Source: Leifsonia shinshuensis
GTDB taxonomy: Bacteria; Actinomycetota; Actinomycetes; Actinomycetales; Microbacteriaceae
DNA: 64,000 bases
Direction: 5' to 3'
Assembly: GCF_022606355.1 (NCBI RefSeq)
Contig: NZ_JAHHZQ010000003.1
Coordinates: 1-64,000 of the forward strand
The notes under the pieces were generated by a model. The model was not told where the DNA came from and did no database searches. It saw nothing but the letters and a program-made list of their open reading frames with translations. Below, one piece after another: positions 42,409 through 51,843 of this stretch. Positions within the stretch are counted from its first letter, which is position 1. Every line of letters starts with the position of its first letter. Made by a program: the position numbers and the translations under genes.

Positions 42409-43047
42409 GTGGGCTCTCGCTGGACTCGTCGTGTGCTCGTCGTCGAGGATCAGGGCGCGCTGCGCACGCTGGTGTGCGATCTGCTCGAACGCCGCGGGTT
42501 CGAGACCGCCGCGGCCGTGGATGCGGCCGATGCGATGCGGCGGTTCGCGGAGTTCGATCCCGATGCGCTGCTGACCGACATCGATCTCGGCACGCGTCCG
42601 ACCGGGGCGGAGCTCGCGTCGATGCTGTCCGAGATCGCGCCCCACCTGGCGATCGTGTTCCTCACCAGCTACCCGCGTGCCGCCGCGGGCGCCTCCGCGA
42701 TGGGCGTCGCGCGCGCCGCCTTCATCTCCAAGCAGGATCTCGACTCGCCGGAGATGCTGGTCGACGTCCTCGAGGGCGCGCTGGCGGAGCGGCCGGTGCC
42801 GGAGGCGCCGAACGCGCCCCGCGAGGGGCTCGGCGCCCTGACACGTCACCAGCTCGAGATCCTGTCGATGATCGCGCGCGGCCGGTCGAACGAACGCATC
42901 GCCGCCGACACCGGGGCCAGCGTGCGCGCCGTCGAACGCTCGATCAGCCGCGTCTTCGACCGGTTGGGGGTCACCGGCGACCCGACCGTCAGTCCGCGGG
43001 TCGCCGCCGCGGCCATGTACATCGCGGCCTTCGGCCCGAGCCGATGA
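42409..43047 (+). CDS. LuxR/NarL-type response regulator
   Basis: A 212-residue regulator. The receiver has Glu-Asp in VLVVEDQG, phospho-acceptor Asp in LLTDIDLG, Thr in VFLTSYP and Lys in FISKQD. The C-terminal helix-turn-helix is LTRHQLEILSMIARGRSNERIAADTGASVRAVERSISRVFDRLG. The GTG start is set by the leaderless promoter. The next gene, a degenerate kinase, overlaps by 4 bp. Target genes unknown. Confidence 0.87.
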   Translation: MGSRWTRRVLVVEDQGALRTLVCDLLERRGFETAAAVDAADAMRRFAEFDPDALLTDIDLGTRPTGAELASMLSEIAPHLAIVFLTSYPRAAAGASAMGVARAAFISKQDLDSPEMLVDVLEGALAERPVPEAPNAPREGLGALTRHQLEILSMIARGRSNERIAADTGASVRAVERSISRVFDRLGVTGDPTVSPRVAAAAMYIAAFGPSR

Positions 43048-44771
43048 GAAGGCTGGCCGGCGAACTCCGAAGCGCCATCGCCGACGGCCGCTTCATCACG
43101 GCCTGGTCGCTCCTGGCGTCTGTTCCGCTGTCGGTGATGCTGATGGCTCCGATCGCACCGGGGGGCGACCTGGTGCGCGCGCTGGGGGCGACCTCGGCGA
43201 CGTGGGCGTGTTTCGCCGCCTGGCTGATGCTCGTCGCCGTCGGCGAGCGTGGGGGCCGCAGCAGATCGGCACGGTCGGCGATCGTGATCGCCGGCGTCGT
43301 GGCCTCGGCAGCGCTCCGTCCGGTGCTCCAGGACAGCTGGGCGCACACCTTCGGGCTGACGACCCTCCCGGGATGGCAGCTGCCGCTGCGCAGCGCGACG
43401 AACGTCGTGGTCTGGGGTGCCGCGCTCGGCGCCATCGCGATCGTGCAGCACATGCTGGGGTCGTTGCGTGCCACCAACGCACGGCTGCGGGTGGTGGCGA
43501 AAGCGATCGAGGGCTCCCGTGGGCGCGCCCGATCGTACGAGGCCGACGCGACGAGAGCAGTCCGGGCTGCCGCGTCCGAACTCCGGAACGCGGTCGACGC
43601 CCTCCCCTCCTCTGTCGGCGCGGACGAGCTGAAGGCGCTGGCCTCCCGCTTCCAGGCGCGGAGTCGTCGACTGCAGGAGGAGAGCGCCGACCGCGCGGAC
43701 TCGGTGGCCGCGGCAGAACGCGCCGACGCGTCGGCTCCTGGGCACCCGTACCGGCACCGGCACCCGCACCGGATGCCGTTCCGCCTCCCGCCGGTCGGCG
43801 TCGTGACCGGGCTCTACATCGTCTGCCTGCTGCCCTATGCGCTCCGCAGTGCCGGTCCCGCGGCCCTGCTCGGCGGACTGGCCGCTGTGGCGCTCGGCGG
43901 CCTCCTCCTCGACAGCGTGCCGCGCCGCCGCACGGCGATCGAGCACGGGAGCAGCTCGACGCTGTTCGTCCGGCTCGCGCTGGTGATCGGTGTCGGACTG
44001 TCGCTGCTCGCGGCCGCGCAGGGAACCACGCCGCCGCTCGCCGCGCTTTCGGCAGTGGCGTACGCGGGCTGCGCCGTCGGCGCCGGCCTGTGCGCTGGCG
44101 CCCTGCACGCTCTGCGCCGCGAACAGAGACGGCTGTCCGGCGCGATCACGACCGCGCAGCGCACGACGCGCGAGAGCACACGGGACACGCGGGCAGGCCT
44201 GCGTCGCACGGCCGAGTTGCTGCACCGCGACGGCCAGGGTGCGTGCCTACTCGCCAGCCTGACCTCCCCGGCTCCGACCGCCGGCGACATCGCCGACCTC
44301 CGGGTGCGCCTGCGCGCGGTGATCCAGCGGATGCCGTCGACCTTCGCCTCCGATTCCGAGCTGCCTGCTCCCGACGCCGAGACCGCCCTCATCGGGCTGG
44401 CGGACCTCTGGGGCCATGTCATCGACCTCCGGCTCGACCTCACCGATGCCGCGCGCACAGCCCTGCGCACCTCGCCGTGGACGGCGGACGAGGTCTACGA
44501 CGTGGCGGCGGAGGGCCTGCTGAACGCCGTCAAGCACAGTGCCGAGCGTCGCGCGGAGATCGTCGTGGACATCGCCACGACCGGCGCCGGTCCGCGGCTG
44601 CGCGTGCGGGTGACCTCGTTCGGACCGGCCGTCGGGGCGCAGCTGCGTCCCGGCTCGCACGTCCGATCGCTCGGCGCCCGCCTGCTGGCCCAGCACGATG
44701 GCGCCGTGCTCGAGGCTGTCTTCCCGATTCGTCAGGAGGCCGCAGTCGTGTCACCCGAACATCCGGGCTAG
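43044..44771 (+). CDS. Degenerate sensor-kinase-like membrane protein
   Basis: A 575-residue protein with two membrane blocks (residues about 20-150 and 255-365) separated by a charged helical region, then a kinase-like C-terminus. The helix AELLHRDGQGACLLASL sits where a HisKA_3 helix would be, and EGLLNAVKHSAERRAEIVV resembles an N-box. The G1 box (DxGxG) is replaced by TSFGPAVGA, so ATP binding is doubtful. Coupled to the response regulator by ATGA. It may be a non-canonical or regulatory kinase; function unproven. Confidence 0.75.
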   Translation: MRRLAGELRSAIADGRFITAWSLLASVPLSVMLMAPIAPGGDLVRALGATSATWACFAAWLMLVAVGERGGRSRSARSAIVIAGVVASAALRPVLQDSWAHTFGLTTLPGWQLPLRSATNVVVWGAALGAIAIVQHMLGSLRATNARLRVVAKAIEGSRGRARSYEADATRAVRAAASELRNAVDALPSSVGADELKALASRFQARSRRLQEESADRADSVAAAERADASAPGHPYRHRHPHRMPFRLPPVGVVTGLYIVCLLPYALRSAGPAALLGGLAAVALGGLLLDSVPRRRTAIEHGSSSTLFVRLALVIGVGLSLLAAAQGTTPPLAALSAVAYAGCAVGAGLCAGALHALRREQRRLSGAITTAQRTTRESTRDTRAGLRRTAELLHRDGQGACLLASLTSPAPTAGDIADLRVRLRAVIQRMPSTFASDSELPAPDAETALIGLADLWGHVIDLRLDLTDAARTALRTSPWTADEVYDVAAEGLLNAVKHSAERRAEIVVDIATTGAGPRLRVRVTSFGPAVGAQLRPGSHVRSLGARLLAQHDGAVLEAVFPIRQEAAVVSPEHPG

Positions 44772-44849
44772 GGCCTGGCTCACGGCCGTAGCGTGCTCGC
44801 TGAAGCCCTCGGAAGCAGCGTCCGAGACGTTCGCGGCGAAAGGACCGGC

Positions 44850-45521
44850 GTGGCCGAGTTGCACGACCTCATCCCCCTGACGGCCGGGATGATCATCTCC
44901 CCGCTCCCGGTCGTCGCTGTCGTCGCGATCGTGCTCTCGCCGCGCGGGCGGGTGGCCGCGCCCGTCTACACCGCCACGTTCACCGTGGCCTCCCTCGTGG
45001 CGATCGCGGTCGGCGCCATCGGCTCGGCGAGCCTCCCCGCGTCGCGCACGAACGGCAGCCCCGTCAGCTTCGCCCTCGCGATCGTCCTCTTCGTCGCCTT
45101 CACCGCTCTCGCGATCGCGAGCTGGGTGACCCGGCCGCGGGCGGGTGCCACACCCGTCGCGCCGAAGTGGCTCGCGGCCATCGACACGATCACCCCGGCG
45201 CGCGCCGCGAGTCTCGGGCTGGTCATGGCGATCGTGAACACCAAGAACATCCCCCTCGACCTCAAGGGAGGGGCGCTCATCGGCGAGGCCCATCTGCCGG
45301 TCGTCGCGGCCCTCGGGCTGTGCGCGGGGGTCGCCGTCGCCAGCTCGCTCCTCCTGATCGTCCCGACGATCGCGGCCGCCAACGGGTCGGCGGCGACGAC
45401 CCGGCGCCTCGAGCGGCTGAAGGACGACATGATCGCGCACAACTCCGAGATGATGGCCGTCCTGTTCGCCATCCTCGCCGCCAACGAAGCTGCCGCGATC
45501 GTCCACCAGCTCACGTCCTGA
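44850..45521 (+). CDS. GAP-family (Sap-like) membrane protein
   Basis: A 223-residue membrane protein with about six hydrophobic segments. LIPLTAGMIISPLPVVAVVAIVLSPRGR and the later LGLVMAIVNTKNIPLDLKGG are characteristic of GAP/Sap proteins (related to the mycobacterial glycolipid-addressing protein and LysE-like carriers). The GTG at 44850 has AAAGGA six nt upstream; upstream in-frame starts lack one. Cargo unknown. Confidence 0.8.
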   Translation: MAELHDLIPLTAGMIISPLPVVAVVAIVLSPRGRVAAPVYTATFTVASLVAIAVGAIGSASLPASRTNGSPVSFALAIVLFVAFTALAIASWVTRPRAGATPVAPKWLAAIDTITPARAASLGLVMAIVNTKNIPLDLKGGALIGEAHLPVVAALGLCAGVAVASSLLLIVPTIAAANGSAATTRRLERLKDDMIAHNSEMMAVLFAILAANEAAAIVHQLTS

Positions 45522-45548
45522 CCGCACGCACGGCGCGATGCCGTCATG

Positions 45549-45579
45549 GACCGTCGAATCTTCAGCCGACCGTCGAATC
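45549..45579 (+). repeat. Direct repeat before carboxylesterase operon
   Basis: GACCGTCGAATC at 45549-45560 and 45568-45579 (19-bp period, about two helical turns), 20-50 nt upstream of the carboxylesterase start. Possible regulator site or promoter duplication. Confidence 0.4.
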
Positions 45580-45599
45580 CCCGACCAGAGGAGCCACCC

Positions 45600-47180
45600 A
45601 TGTCGAACCCCACCGCACCCGCCACCGAGCCGGCCGGCTGCATCGCCCACGCGCCTGCCGGCACCTTTCGGGGCTCCGCCTCGGCAGGTGTCCGCTCATG
45701 GCGTGGCATCCGCTACGCGGTCGCTCCGACCGGAGACCGGCGGTGGCAGGACCCCGTCGCAGCCCCCGCGGCGGCGGAGGAGGTCGACGCGACGGCCTAC
45801 GGTCCCGTCTGCCCGCAGCTGGCCAACCCGGGCGTTCCACTCGGCGACGACGCCGTGATGGACGAGGACTGCCTCGTGCTGAACGTCTGGGCTCCGGAGG
45901 CCGGGGACACCCCGTCGGCGCGCCCGGTGATGGTGTGGCTCCACGGCGGCGCGTACACGTTCGGCTCGTCGAGCCAGCCGCTGTTCGACGCCACCGCGCT
46001 CGTCGGCCGCGGCGACGTCGTGGTCGTGACGATCAACTACCGGCTCGGCGCGTTCGGGTTCCTCGACCTGGAGGGACTCCTGCCCGACAGCGGGTTCGAC
46101 CGCAACCTCGCACTCAAAGACGTCCTGCTCGCACTGCGCTGGGTGCAGGACAACGTCGCCGGCTTCGGCGGCGACCCCGCACGCGTGACCGTCTTCGGCG
46201 AGTCGGCCGGCGGCGGACTCGTCACCACGCTGTTGGCGACGCCGTCGGCGGAGGGTCTGTTCCAGCGGGCGATCGCACAGTCGTCGCCCGCGTCGAGCAT
46301 GTACGGCGTCGACCGTGCGCGCGATGTCGCCGAACGGTTCGTCCGTGAGCTCGGGATCGACCCGGCGGGCGGTGACACGACGGCGACCGCGCTCCGAGCC
46401 GTCTCCGCCGACGATGTCGTGCGCGCAGGAATGGCCGTCTACGCGGCGGTGCCGGACGAGGCCCCGGGAACCCTCGCGTTCGCACCCGTCGTCGACGGCG
46501 ACCTGCTCCCGGAGGCCCCGGCGGCGGTGCTCCGCGACGGTCGCGGCCTGCCCGTCCCGCTCATGATCGGGACCAACAAGGACGAGGCGTCGCTTTTCAA
46601 GTTCATGAAGTCGCCGCTCATCCCGATCACCGACGACCGCATCAGGCAGATGTTCGCCGACATGGCCGCCGACAACCCGACGATCGCGCTGCCGTCGGAA
46701 GACCAGGTGCGCACCGCCTACGAGGACGTGCGCCAGCGCACCGTCGGCCTCGGCATCGCCCGCGACATCGGGTTCCGGATGCCGACACTCTGGATCGCCG
46801 AAGGCCACGGCGCCGTCGCCGACGTGTGGCTCTACCGCTTCGACCACGCGGCACCGTTCCTGCGGCTGATCGGTCTGGGGGCGACCCACGCGACCGAGCT
46901 GCCCTACCTGTGGGGCAACCTGTCCGGAGGCCCCAAGGACCCGACCTTCCGTCTGGGCGGGCGCCGTGTCGCCCAGGAGATCTCGGAGCGCATGCAGGAA
47001 CGGTGGACCGCCTTCGCCCACGGCCGTGTCCCCGACGCCGAGGACGCGCCGCACTGGGCTCCCTACTCGGTCGCCACCGGACGCGAGACCCTCGTCATCG
47101 AGCGGCACGACACCGTCGTGCCCGACCTCGACGCGTCCCTGCGCGCCGCGTGGGGCGACGACGTGCTCGACTTCCACTGA
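45600..47180 (+). CDS. Type B carboxylesterase
   Basis: Alpha/beta hydrolase of 526 residues. N-terminal FRGIRYA-like segment (SWRGIRYAVAPTGDRRW), EDCLVLNVW, oxyanion loop VWLHGGAYTFGS, nucleophile Ser202 in VFGESAGGG, acidic residue in GTNKDEASLF and His in GATHATELPYLW, so the triad is complete. No signal peptide, so cytoplasmic. AGAGGAG precedes the ATG at 45600. It leads an operon with an amidohydrolase and an MFS carrier; an ester- and amide-containing compound is the inferred substrate. Confidence 0.92.
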   Translation: MSNPTAPATEPAGCIAHAPAGTFRGSASAGVRSWRGIRYAVAPTGDRRWQDPVAAPAAAEEVDATAYGPVCPQLANPGVPLGDDAVMDEDCLVLNVWAPEAGDTPSARPVMVWLHGGAYTFGSSSQPLFDATALVGRGDVVVVTINYRLGAFGFLDLEGLLPDSGFDRNLALKDVLLALRWVQDNVAGFGGDPARVTVFGESAGGGLVTTLLATPSAEGLFQRAIAQSSPASSMYGVDRARDVAERFVRELGIDPAGGDTTATALRAVSADDVVRAGMAVYAAVPDEAPGTLAFAPVVDGDLLPEAPAAVLRDGRGLPVPLMIGTNKDEASLFKFMKSPLIPITDDRIRQMFADMAADNPTIALPSEDQVRTAYEDVRQRTVGLGIARDIGFRMPTLWIAEGHGAVADVWLYRFDHAAPFLRLIGLGATHATELPYLWGNLSGGPKDPTFRLGGRRVAQEISERMQERWTAFAHGRVPDAEDAPHWAPYSVATGRETLVIERHDTVVPDLDASLRAAWGDDVLDFH

Positions 47181-47212
47181 ACGCTGCTCCCCGACTCGAG
47201 AAAGGGATCCTC

Positions 47213-48949
47213 ATGTCCGACAGCTGCGGCTCCGCCATCCCGACCTCCCGCGACCGCCTGGCTCCGGCCATCGCGTCCACCGGCGAGAGCATCGTGCCCG
47301 CCCGGCACGGCGAGCAGCGCTCGGCCGGCCGTGCGGCCGACCTGCTGGTGGTGGGGAGGATCGCGACGGGACACCCCGACGCCCCCACCGCCGAGGCGAT
47401 GGCCGTGTCCGCCGGCCGGATCGTCGGGATCGGCACGCGCTCCGAGGTCGAGGGCCTCACCGGTCCGTCGACGACGGTCCTCACTCCCGACGGTGTCGTC
47501 ATCCCGGGCCTCATCGAGCCGCACGCGCATGTCTGGGTCTCGTTGCTGACACTGGACTGGACGGATGTGTCTCACGTCGCCTGCCCGCGCTTCGACGACG
47601 TCGTCGCCGCCCTGAAGGCCGCGGCCGGGCGGACGGCCCCGGGCGAGTACCTGCTGGCCAAGCTGTTCGACCCCAGCCTCTACCCGGGCGAGCCGGCGCT
47701 CACGCGCGACCTTCTCGACCGCGTGGCGGGCGACCGGCCTGTGGTCGTGCTGAACGCGTCGATGCACTTCGCCTACGCCAACAGCGCGGCGCTCGCGGCA
47801 GCGGGGATCACCGACGAGACTCCCGCACCCGTCGGCGGGACGCTGGAGAAGGTCGACGGCCGACTCACCGGCGTCGTCGGGGAATCCCCCGCTGTCACGA
47901 TGCTGCTGGCGAACCTCCCCCGGCCGGCCGCTGCAGACGTCGCGCGCGGCGTCCGGCAGATCCTCCGCTCGTTCGCCGCGCAGGGGGTCACCTCGATGCG
48001 CGAGGCGATGACAGGGACGCTCGCCGGCGTGAGCGAGATCGCGCTGCTGCACCAGCTGAACGGCGCGCAGCGGCTGCCCGTCCGGGTGTCGACCGCGCAG
48101 TTCTCGACGCTCGCGGGTTGCGCGACCCCCGCCGACGCCGCGGCGGCGTGGCACGCTGCCGGCGTGACGCCGTTCAGCGGGGACGCGATGGTGCGCGCCG
48201 ATGCGTGGAAGCTCGTCGCCGACGGCTCGAACCAGGGACGCTCCGGCTACTTCCTCCTGCCCTACCTCGGCGAGGACACGGGCGGCCACGCGAACTGGAC
48301 GCCCGAGACGCTGCGGGAAGCGATGAAGGCCGGTCTCGACGACGGCTGGCAGCTGATGATCCACACCAACGGCGACGCCGCGGTGGAGATGGCACTGGAA
48401 GCCGCCGAGGAGCTCCTCCCCGGCACCCGGGCCGGCCTGCGCCATCGCTTCGAGCACGCCTCCGTGACCACCGACGACCAGCTGCGCCGGATGGCCGCCG
48501 CCGGCGTCTCGCCGAGCTTCCTGATGGATCACGTGCTCTACTGGGGCGCGGCCTTCCGCGACACCATCCTCGGCGCGCCGCGCGCGGAACGCCTCGACCG
48601 TGTGGCGTCGGCGTACCGCGCGGGACTGCGGCCGAGCCTCCACTCGGACTACAACGTCACGACGGTCCAGCCGCTGCGCAGCGCCCGAACGGCGGTGCTG
48701 CGGCGGCTCGAGGCCGACGGCAGCGTTCTGGGACCCGCCGAGTGCGCGACGCCGGAGCAGGCACTCGCCGCGATCACGACGAACGCAGCCTGGCAGCTCC
48801 ACGCCGACGACCGCGGTTCACTGCGCGACGGCGCGCGCGCAGACTTCGCCGTCGTCGACGTGGACCCCTGGTCGAGCGACCCCGCCGGCTGGGACAGCAT
48901 CGCCGTTCACGAGACCTACATCGACGGCGTCCCCGCGTTCCAGGCCTGA
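47213..48949 (+). CDS. Amidohydrolase (YtcJ-like), carboxylesterase operon
   Basis: Metal-dependent hydrolase of 578 residues: PHAHVWVSL (first metal motif, near residue 103), MIHTNGDAAVEMALEAAEELL, RHRFEHAS and SLHSDYNVTTVQP. AAAGGG precedes the ATG 32 bp after the esterase stop. It differs from the 24642 paralogue in its long N-terminal extension (about 45 residues) of unknown role. Next gene: MFS carrier, 58 bp downstream. Substrate unknown. Confidence 0.87.
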   Translation: MSDSCGSAIPTSRDRLAPAIASTGESIVPARHGEQRSAGRAADLLVVGRIATGHPDAPTAEAMAVSAGRIVGIGTRSEVEGLTGPSTTVLTPDGVVIPGLIEPHAHVWVSLLTLDWTDVSHVACPRFDDVVAALKAAAGRTAPGEYLLAKLFDPSLYPGEPALTRDLLDRVAGDRPVVVLNASMHFAYANSAALAAAGITDETPAPVGGTLEKVDGRLTGVVGESPAVTMLLANLPRPAAADVARGVRQILRSFAAQGVTSMREAMTGTLAGVSEIALLHQLNGAQRLPVRVSTAQFSTLAGCATPADAAAAWHAAGVTPFSGDAMVRADAWKLVADGSNQGRSGYFLLPYLGEDTGGHANWTPETLREAMKAGLDDGWQLMIHTNGDAAVEMALEAAEELLPGTRAGLRHRFEHASVTTDDQLRRMAAAGVSPSFLMDHVLYWGAAFRDTILGAPRAERLDRVASAYRAGLRPSLHSDYNVTTVQPLRSARTAVLRRLEADGSVLGPAECATPEQALAAITTNAAWQLHADDRGSLRDGARADFAVVDVDPWSSDPAGWDSIAVHETYIDGVPAFQA

Positions 48950-49007
48950 CCCCGTCCACGACCCCGCGCACGGCGCTCCGGCAGCGCACCCGAGAGGAAC
49001 TCCCCCG

Positions 49008-50546
49008 ATGAACACGGCCGTCACGCCCACCGCCACCCGGAGCCGGGCACTCGCCTCGCTCGGCATCCCCCTGCTCGGCGTGCTCGCCGCCATCCAGGGC
49101 TCCGCCCCCAACATCGCCGCGACGGCCCTCGTCGGCGCAAGCCGCGGGCTCGACATGGTCGGTGGGGACCAGGCCCTCGCCGCCTCCATGCAGACCCTCG
49201 CCATCGCGGCGTCGGTGATCACCACCGGTCTGCTGGCCGACCGCATCGGCCGCAGGAGGATGCTGGTGATCGCCCTGCTGGTGGCGATCGCGGGGCAGCT
49301 GCTGGTCGCGGCGGCGCCGGCGGCGCTCGTCTACATCGCCGGTCAGGCGGTCTCCGGTGTCGGGCTCGGAGCGGTGTACGCTGCCGCGTTCGCGTACATC
49401 CAGGTGCTGGCCGCCCCCGGACGCCTGCCCGCGGCCGTGGCGACCTTCGCGGCCGTCGCCGGCGCCTCGTCCGTCGCCTTCACCTTCGCCGGCGGTCTGC
49501 TCGCGAGCGCCGACTGGCGCCTCGCGTTCGTGCTCGTCCCGATCCTCTCGGCGCTCAGCGTCATCGCCGTCCTCGCCCTCCTGCCGGCCGTGGTGCCCAC
49601 GCTCACGGGGAAGCGCGACGTCTGGGGTCAGCTCCTCCTCACCGCTGGGATGGTCGTCTTCCTCTACGGCGTCTCCCAGCTGGCGACCTCACTGACCGAC
49701 CCGCTGACCTGGGGTGTCATGGCGGCCGGCGCGATCCTCCTCGCCGGCTTCGTGTGGTCGCAGACCCGTGTGGCGAAGCCGTTCTTCCCTGTCGGGCTGT
49801 TCCGCCGGCCGCTCTTCCTGGCCGCGCTCTGCGCCGGGTTCGTGTTCAACTTCGGCGTCGCCGCCTCGTTCCTGCAGCTGACGAACCTGTGGCAGTACGT
49901 GCTCGGGCTCTCTCCGAGCGCCGTCGCGCTGTGGCAGCTCCCGATCACGCTCACCTCGATCGTCGGCGCGATCCTCCTCGGACGCCTCATGACCAGGGGG
50001 ATGAGCGACCAGACTTCCCTGCTGCTCGGCGGTCTGCTGGCGGCGGCGGGCTTCGTCGCGGGCGCTCTGGCGCGCGAGTCGGACAGCCCGCTCGCGTTCG
50101 TGCCGGCCGGCATCCTGATCGCGCTCGGCGTCACCGCCGCCGCCCTCCCGTACGGCACCCTGATCCTCAGCGAGGCGCCCGCGGAGTTCTACGGGCCGGT
50201 GACGAGCTCGCGCACGACGTTCGGGCAGCTGTTCTACTCGCTCGGCACCGCGCTCTCGACGGTCGTCGTGACGCAGCTGACGGTCCACGGGATCATCGGG
50301 CGGCTGAGCGCCGGGATGAACGCGTCGGAGGTGGCCGCCGCGCTGAAGAGCGTCGGAACCTTTGCGAAAGACGGGGTGCGCCCGGACCCGGCCGTCTTCA
50401 ATGCCGCCGTCGCCGCCTACCGCGACGGATTCGGCGTCCTGATGATCTCGATCGCCGTGATCTCGGTCGTCGTCGGCGTCCTCGGATCCCGGCTGATCGC
50501 TCGAGCCCGACGGGAGCAGGACGGCACACCGACCGCACATCCGTGA
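49008..50546 (+). CDS. MFS transporter, DHA2-like (14 TM)
   Basis: A 512-residue membrane protein with about 14 hydrophobic segments. Motif A is GLLADRIGRRRMLVIALL and motif C is AFTFAGGLLAS-like. A soluble segment precedes the last helix, as in DHA2 drug carriers. AGAGGAA lies upstream of the ATG. Context (esterase and amidohydrolase) allows import of substrate or export of a toxic product; direction cannot be read from sequence. Confidence 0.85.
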   Translation: MNTAVTPTATRSRALASLGIPLLGVLAAIQGSAPNIAATALVGASRGLDMVGGDQALAASMQTLAIAASVITTGLLADRIGRRRMLVIALLVAIAGQLLVAAAPAALVYIAGQAVSGVGLGAVYAAAFAYIQVLAAPGRLPAAVATFAAVAGASSVAFTFAGGLLASADWRLAFVLVPILSALSVIAVLALLPAVVPTLTGKRDVWGQLLLTAGMVVFLYGVSQLATSLTDPLTWGVMAAGAILLAGFVWSQTRVAKPFFPVGLFRRPLFLAALCAGFVFNFGVAASFLQLTNLWQYVLGLSPSAVALWQLPITLTSIVGAILLGRLMTRGMSDQTSLLLGGLLAAAGFVAGALARESDSPLAFVPAGILIALGVTAAALPYGTLILSEAPAEFYGPVTSSRTTFGQLFYSLGTALSTVVVTQLTVHGIIGRLSAGMNASEVAAALKSVGTFAKDGVRPDPAVFNAAVAAYRDGFGVLMISIAVISVVVGVLGSRLIARARREQDGTPTAHP

Positions 50547-50590
50547 CGAAGCCCGACATTCGTGCCACGAATGCGTGCATCGGTGACGAA
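50538..50590. repeat. Three imperfect CATCNGTGACGAA motifs at a convergent junction
   Basis: Copies at 50538, 50557 and 50578, about 19-21 bp apart. The middle one expands into the palindrome CATTCGTG-C-CACGAATG (50557-50573). They lie between convergent genes and could act as a bidirectional terminator. GATTCGTGACGAATC also occurs at 30686-30700. Confidence 0.4.
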
Positions 50591-50597
50591 TCGCGCG

Positions 50598-51797
50598 CTA
50601 GCGACTCGGCCAGTGCCAGTTCGGGCGATCCAGGAGGCCCTCCCGACCCCGCACGATCGTCTCGCCGAAACTCTTCTCGAGCTCGATGCGCGTCAGCTCG
50701 GCCCGCGCGCCCGCACGATCGGCGGCCACGGCGATGGCGTCGAGCAGGAGGGCGGAGTGCGTCACCACGACGGTCTGCGCGGCTCGGGACGCGTTCACGA
50801 TCAGTGAGCCCAGCGCCGCCAGCAGATCGGGGTGCAGGCTCGTCTCCGGCTCGTTGACGACCAGCAGTTTCGGCGGGCGGGGCGACAGCAGCGCGGCGGC
50901 GAGGAGCAGGAAGCGCAGCGTGCCGTCCGACAGCTCGGCGCCTCCCAGCGGCCGCAACAGGCCGTGCTGGCGCACGCCGATCGAGAATTGCGCACCGTCG
51001 ACGACGACCTCGACCCGACTGCCGGGGAACGCCTCCTCGACGGCCCGGTCGAATGCGTCGCCGCCGCCCAGCTCCCGAATGGTCTGCACGGCCGCGGCGA
51101 CATCCGAGCCGTCCGCCGCCAGGACCGGCGTGCGCGTGCCCAGCTGCGGAAGCCGCGCCGGCGCCGCGGCGTCTGTGCGGAAGTGGTCGTAGAAGCGCCA
51201 GGCGCGCAGCTGCTCGCGCATCCGGAGCGCCTCCGGCGCGCGGACGGGATCGACCACCTCGGTGAGGACGCTCTCGAACGGCCGCAGCGGTCTGCCCAGC
51301 TCGGACCAGCCTCCGTCGTCGCCGCGCACGCGGACGTGCGCGCCGTGCCGGTCGACCGTGATCGCCGACGGCCGCGGCGCCGCTCCCGTCCAGATCGTCT
51401 CCACCTTCAGCTCGGGATCGCGGCCGAACGCGGAGGTGCTCTTCTGCGGCAGGCCCAGATCGAGCGCGTAGCCGAGACCCGTGCCATCGTCGTCCAGCTG
51501 GACGCCGAGCCGCAGCGCGACGGGCCCGCGTCGGACGACGCCCTGCACGGCGTGCGCGCCCTCCCGGACGGAGCGCCCGATCTGCTCGGGACCGGCCCAG
51601 AGGGTCGAGTCGAGCCCGCCCTCCCGCGCGACGGCCACGACGACCTCGTCGCGGCCGCACGCCGCGAGAAGCCGGAGCGCACGGTACAGCGACGATTTGC
51701 CGACACCGTTGGCGCCGGTCACGACCGTCAGCCTGCCGAGCGGGAGCACGAGGTCGCGCAGTGAGCGGTAGCCCGAGACGGCGACGGTGGAGATCAT
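50598..51797 (-). CDS. Orphan AAA (AAA_21/SMC-like) ATPase
   Basis: A 399-residue ATPase of the RecF/OLD-like AAA_21 class: Walker A TGANGVGKSS (residues about 27-36), ABC-like signature LSDGTLRFLLLAAALL, Walker B LLVVNEPETSLHPDLL and H-loop VVTHS. No coiled coil of SMC length and no fused TOPRIM domain. The ATG at 51797 follows a leaderless TACCAT -10. No nuclease or toxin partner is adjacent, so a defence role is not supported here. Function unknown. Confidence 0.82.
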   Translation of the reverse strand: MISTVAVSGYRSLRDLVLPLGRLTVVTGANGVGKSSLYRALRLLAACGRDEVVVAVAREGGLDSTLWAGPEQIGRSVREGAHAVQGVVRRGPVALRLGVQLDDDGTGLGYALDLGLPQKSTSAFGRDPELKVETIWTGAAPRPSAITVDRHGAHVRVRGDDGGWSELGRPLRPFESVLTEVVDPVRAPEALRMREQLRAWRFYDHFRTDAAAPARLPQLGTRTPVLAADGSDVAAAVQTIRELGGGDAFDRAVEEAFPGSRVEVVVDGAQFSIGVRQHGLLRPLGGAELSDGTLRFLLLAAALLSPRPPKLLVVNEPETSLHPDLLAALGSLIVNASRAAQTVVVTHSALLLDAIAVAADRAGARAELTRIELEKSFGETIVRGREGLLDRPNWHWPSR

Positions 51798-51803
51798 GCC
51801 GGG

Positions 51804-51809
51804 ATGGTA
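51804..51809 (-). promoter_or_regulatory. -10 element of leaderless AAA ATPase gene
   Basis: The minus strand reads TACCAT, 6 nt, ATG. This separates the ATPase from the upstream glycan operon. Confidence 0.5.
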
Positions 51810-51843
51810 CCGGGCGCCACTGTCACGACGCTGCCGCGATGGG

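Noticed and set aside
50598-51797. Anti-phage defence system built on the AAA ATPase
   Set aside because: No nuclease, reverse transcriptase or toxin gene is adjacent; flanking genes are metabolic.
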